From the NCBI GenBank assembly GCA_022601215.1, contig JAHZIZ010000350.1, forward strand, positions 1 through 15,853: a stretch of 15,853 nt of DNA, in the 5' to 3' direction. The translations under genes and the position numbers were made by a program. The DNA comes from Bacteroidota bacterium (GTDB taxonomy: Bacteria > Bacteroidota > Bacteroidia > Flavobacteriales > Flavobacteriaceae). The notes under the pieces are model-generated. The model was not told the DNA's origin, searched no databases, and worked only from the letters and a program-made list of their open reading frames with translations. This document shows positions 14,304 to 15,853 of the stretch, in pieces; position 1 is the stretch's first letter, and the number at the start of each line of letters is the position of its first letter.

Positions 14304-15853
14304 GTGAATCCGAAAAGCTCTTTTTTTAGTCAGCTCTATGATGGTGACAATAAGTTAAAGTTATTAGATCAGCGTTATCTACCAAGATGGATGGTTGTTG
14401 TTATTGATACTTTTTTGGTGTTGTTTTCATTGGGTTTGACCTTTTTAATTCTGAAGGGAACCCCAATTAGGTTTCATTCGGTGCTTTCTATCTGGCAACA
14501 ATTTGCGGTACTCATGGTTGTGAGTATTTTATTCTTCTTTGTGTTTAGAACCTATGCGGGTATTATTAGGCATTCTACTTTTACCGATATAAAAAAACTA
14601 GCTTTTGCCTGCTCCTTAACCGCATTAAGTGTTTTTATCTTCAATTATATTTATGAGAGTATCCAAGGGGTGAAGATTTTTTTGACAACCTTTTTAGTTC
14701 TTTTTATGTTGTTGTCCTTTGCTGTTTTGTTGTTGTTTCGATTAGTAGTAAAGGAGAGTTATCAATTTTTAAAGAATACTTCGTCAAATAGTAACAAGAA
14801 GAGAGTACTTATTGTTGGCGTAAATGATCAAGCAGTATCTTTGGGCAATACCATAGCGTCAGAGTCTAATCTTCCATTCGATTTGGTAGGGTTCATAACT
14901 GAGACTTTGGGATCTAAACGATATAAGATTTCTGGCAAACCAGTTATCCCATTAAAACACTCGCTAGTAAAAACTGCAATGTCTCTTGATGCAGAGGCGC
15001 TAATCCTTTTAAATGATTCATTAACTGGAAAAGAGAAGATAGCAATAGTGGAAGATTGTATCGCTAATAATATTGAAGTTTTCAATGTGCCTTCTATGGA
15101 GAAATGGAACACTAAGGACGACATAAGAAATCAGATTAAACCCATACAAATTGAAGATTTACTGCAAAGAGAACCTATAGTTATCGATGATAATCTTATA
15201 CGAAAAGATATCTATAATAAAACTGTTATGGTTACAGGTGGCGCTGGATCTATTGGGAGTGAAATAGTTCGTCAGTTGGCGGGCTTTCATCCTAAACAAA
15301 TCGTCATTTTGGATCAAGCCGAATCGGCTTTACATGAATTGGAAATTTACCTACTCAATCACTTTCCAAACCTTAATTTTATTATAGAATTGGCGGATAT
15401 TAGCAATATGTATCGCTTGGAATTAATGTTTAAGAAATATTCATTCGATGTAATCTATCACGCCGCAGCATACAAGCATGTACCGCTAATTGAAAGAAAT
15501 CCACATGAGGCTATTTATGTGAATATATTGGGCACTGTAAATATTTCAATTCTTTCTATTAACTATGATATAGAGAAGTTTGTAATGGTGTCCACGGACA
15601 AGGCAGTTAATCCTACCAATGTCATGGGAGCTTCGAAACGCGCTGCCGAGATCTATGTCCAGTCACTTCAAAATGAGAAAGGCGTTTACACGCGTTTCAT
15701 TACTACTCGTTTTGGCAATGTACTAGGTTCCAACGGTTCTGTGATTCCTCACTTCAGGAAGCAAATCTTAGAAGGAGGACCGGTCACAGTCACGCATAAA
15801 GATATTATAAGATATTTCATGACCATTCCTGAAGCCTGTCAGTTGGTATTACA
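14304..15853 (+). CDS. UDP-GlcNAc 4,6-dehydratase, FlaA1/PglF/WbpM-like, 3' end outside window
   Basis: At least 516 residues of a membrane-anchored dehydratase, predicted to make UDP-4-keto-6-deoxy-GlcNAc. Roughly the first 150 residues hold four hydrophobic segments (from RYLPRWMVVVIDTFLV on). A first Rossmann-like domain follows at KRVLIVGVNDQA, and then the catalytic SDR domain with VTGGAGSIGSE (TGxxGSIG at 311-318), HAAAYKHVPLIE, VSTDKAVNP at 429-437 and MGASK at 441-445. Met441 stands where classical SDRs have Tyr, the Met-x3-Lys pattern known from WbpM/PglF. The start is GTG at 14304: an in-frame TAG at 14280-14282 limits the frame upstream, and the next in-frame ATG would cut into the conserved first membrane segment. 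The gene continues past base 15853. It serves both the PglE-like aminotransferase and the WbpV-like SDR. Confidence 0.92.
   Translation, partial: MNPKSSFFSQLYDGDNKLKLLDQRYLPRWMVVVIDTFLVLFSLGLTFLILKGTPIRFHSVLSIWQQFAVLMVVSILFFFVFRTYAGIIRHSTFTDIKKLAFACSLTALSVFIFNYIYESIQGVKIFLTTFLVLFMLLSFAVLLLFRLVVKESYQFLKNTSSNSNKKRVLIVGVNDQAVSLGNTIASESNLPFDLVGFITETLGSKRYKISGKPVIPLKHSLVKTAMSLDAEALILLNDSLTGKEKIAIVEDCIANNIEVFNVPSMEKWNTKDDIRNQIKPIQIEDLLQREPIVIDDNLIRKDIYNKTVMVTGGAGSIGSEIVRQLAGFHPKQIVILDQAESALHELEIYLLNHFPNLNFIIELADISNMYRLELMFKKYSFDVIYHAAAYKHVPLIERNPHEAIYVNILGTVNISILSINYDIEKFVMVSTDKAVNPTNVMGASKRAAEIYVQSLQNEKGVYTRFITTRFGNVLGSNGSVIPHFRKQILEGGPVTVTHKDIIRYFMTIPEACQLVL

Noticed and set aside
13487..14329. 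Open + strand frames at 13487-13672 and 14045-14329
   Set aside because: Both lie in another frame of the PglE-like aminotransferase; the second runs past its stop into the start of the dehydratase gene, and neither has a family signature.
9746..15124. Open frames on the minus strand at 9746-9928, 10935-11123, 11312-11518 and 14828-15124
   Set aside because: They are antisense to conserved parts of GT4, SDR and dehydratase genes and look like chance frames.
1..15853. CRISPR arrays, tRNA or rRNA genes, insertion sequences and attachment sites
   Set aside because: No repeated units, transposase-like proteins, terminal inverted repeats or RNA-gene patterns were seen by eye; the window is almost wholly coding.

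Overview
The window is one end-to-end block of cell-surface polysaccharide genes, all on the + strand, from a low-GC bacterium that looks like a member of the Bacteroidota, probably a marine-type flavobacterium. The phylum call rests on AT-rich coding sequence, the lack of clear Shine-Dalgarno sites, and proteins of kinds common in that group (a WbqC-family protein, a WecA/WbpL-type initiating transferase, a FlaA1/PglF/WbpM-type dehydratase). It is an inference, because the window holds no rRNA, tRNA or other marker.

Layout. Bases 1-44 are the tail of an upstream gene whose last residues (…TVAAGMIL) resemble the C-terminus of CysN, the GTPase subunit of sulfate adenylyltransferase. Next come a Wzx-type flippase (98-1540), a VioA/WecE-like aminotransferase (1537-2610), a WbqC-family protein (2607-3308), a divergent DegT-like PLP protein (3308-4252), a PAPS-dependent sulfotransferase (4245-5042), two GT2 glycosyltransferases (5039-6058 and 6055-6975), a second sulfotransferase broken by an in-frame TAA (6975-7709, remainder to 7874), a polytopic membrane protein that is the best Wzy polymerase candidate (7862-9040), a GT4 glycosyltransferase (9037-10125), a PglA/WbpU-like GT4 (10132-11259), a WbpV-like SDR (11252-12178), a WbpL/WecA-like initiating phosphotransferase (12175-13128), a PglE-like aminotransferase (13129-14262) and a PglF/WbpM-like 4,6-dehydratase that runs off the window end (14304-15853).

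How the genes work together (inference from families). The dehydratase makes a UDP-4-keto-6-deoxy-HexNAc. The SDR can reduce it to a QuiNAc/FucNAc-type donor, or the aminotransferase can aminate it to a bacillosamine-type donor. The WbpL-like enzyme loads the first sugar phosphate onto undecaprenyl phosphate, and the PglA-like and other glycosyltransferases extend it. The first aminotransferase, WbqC and the divergent PLP protein probably build or decorate a further amino sugar. The sulfotransferases add sulfate from PAPS in the cytoplasm, Wzx flips the unit and the Wzy candidate polymerises it. The likely product is a sulfated, amino-sugar-rich O-antigen, capsule or exopolysaccharide. Chain-length and export genes (Wzz, Wza/Wzc) and dTDP-sugar genes are not in this window.

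Nearly every junction overlaps by 1-13 bases or abuts, so the block reads as one translationally coupled operon. No internal promoter or terminator is visible. The most notable features are the nonsense codon in the second sulfotransferase, the pairing of a CysN-like tail with two sulfotransferases, and the AT-rich stretch over genes 3308-6058.
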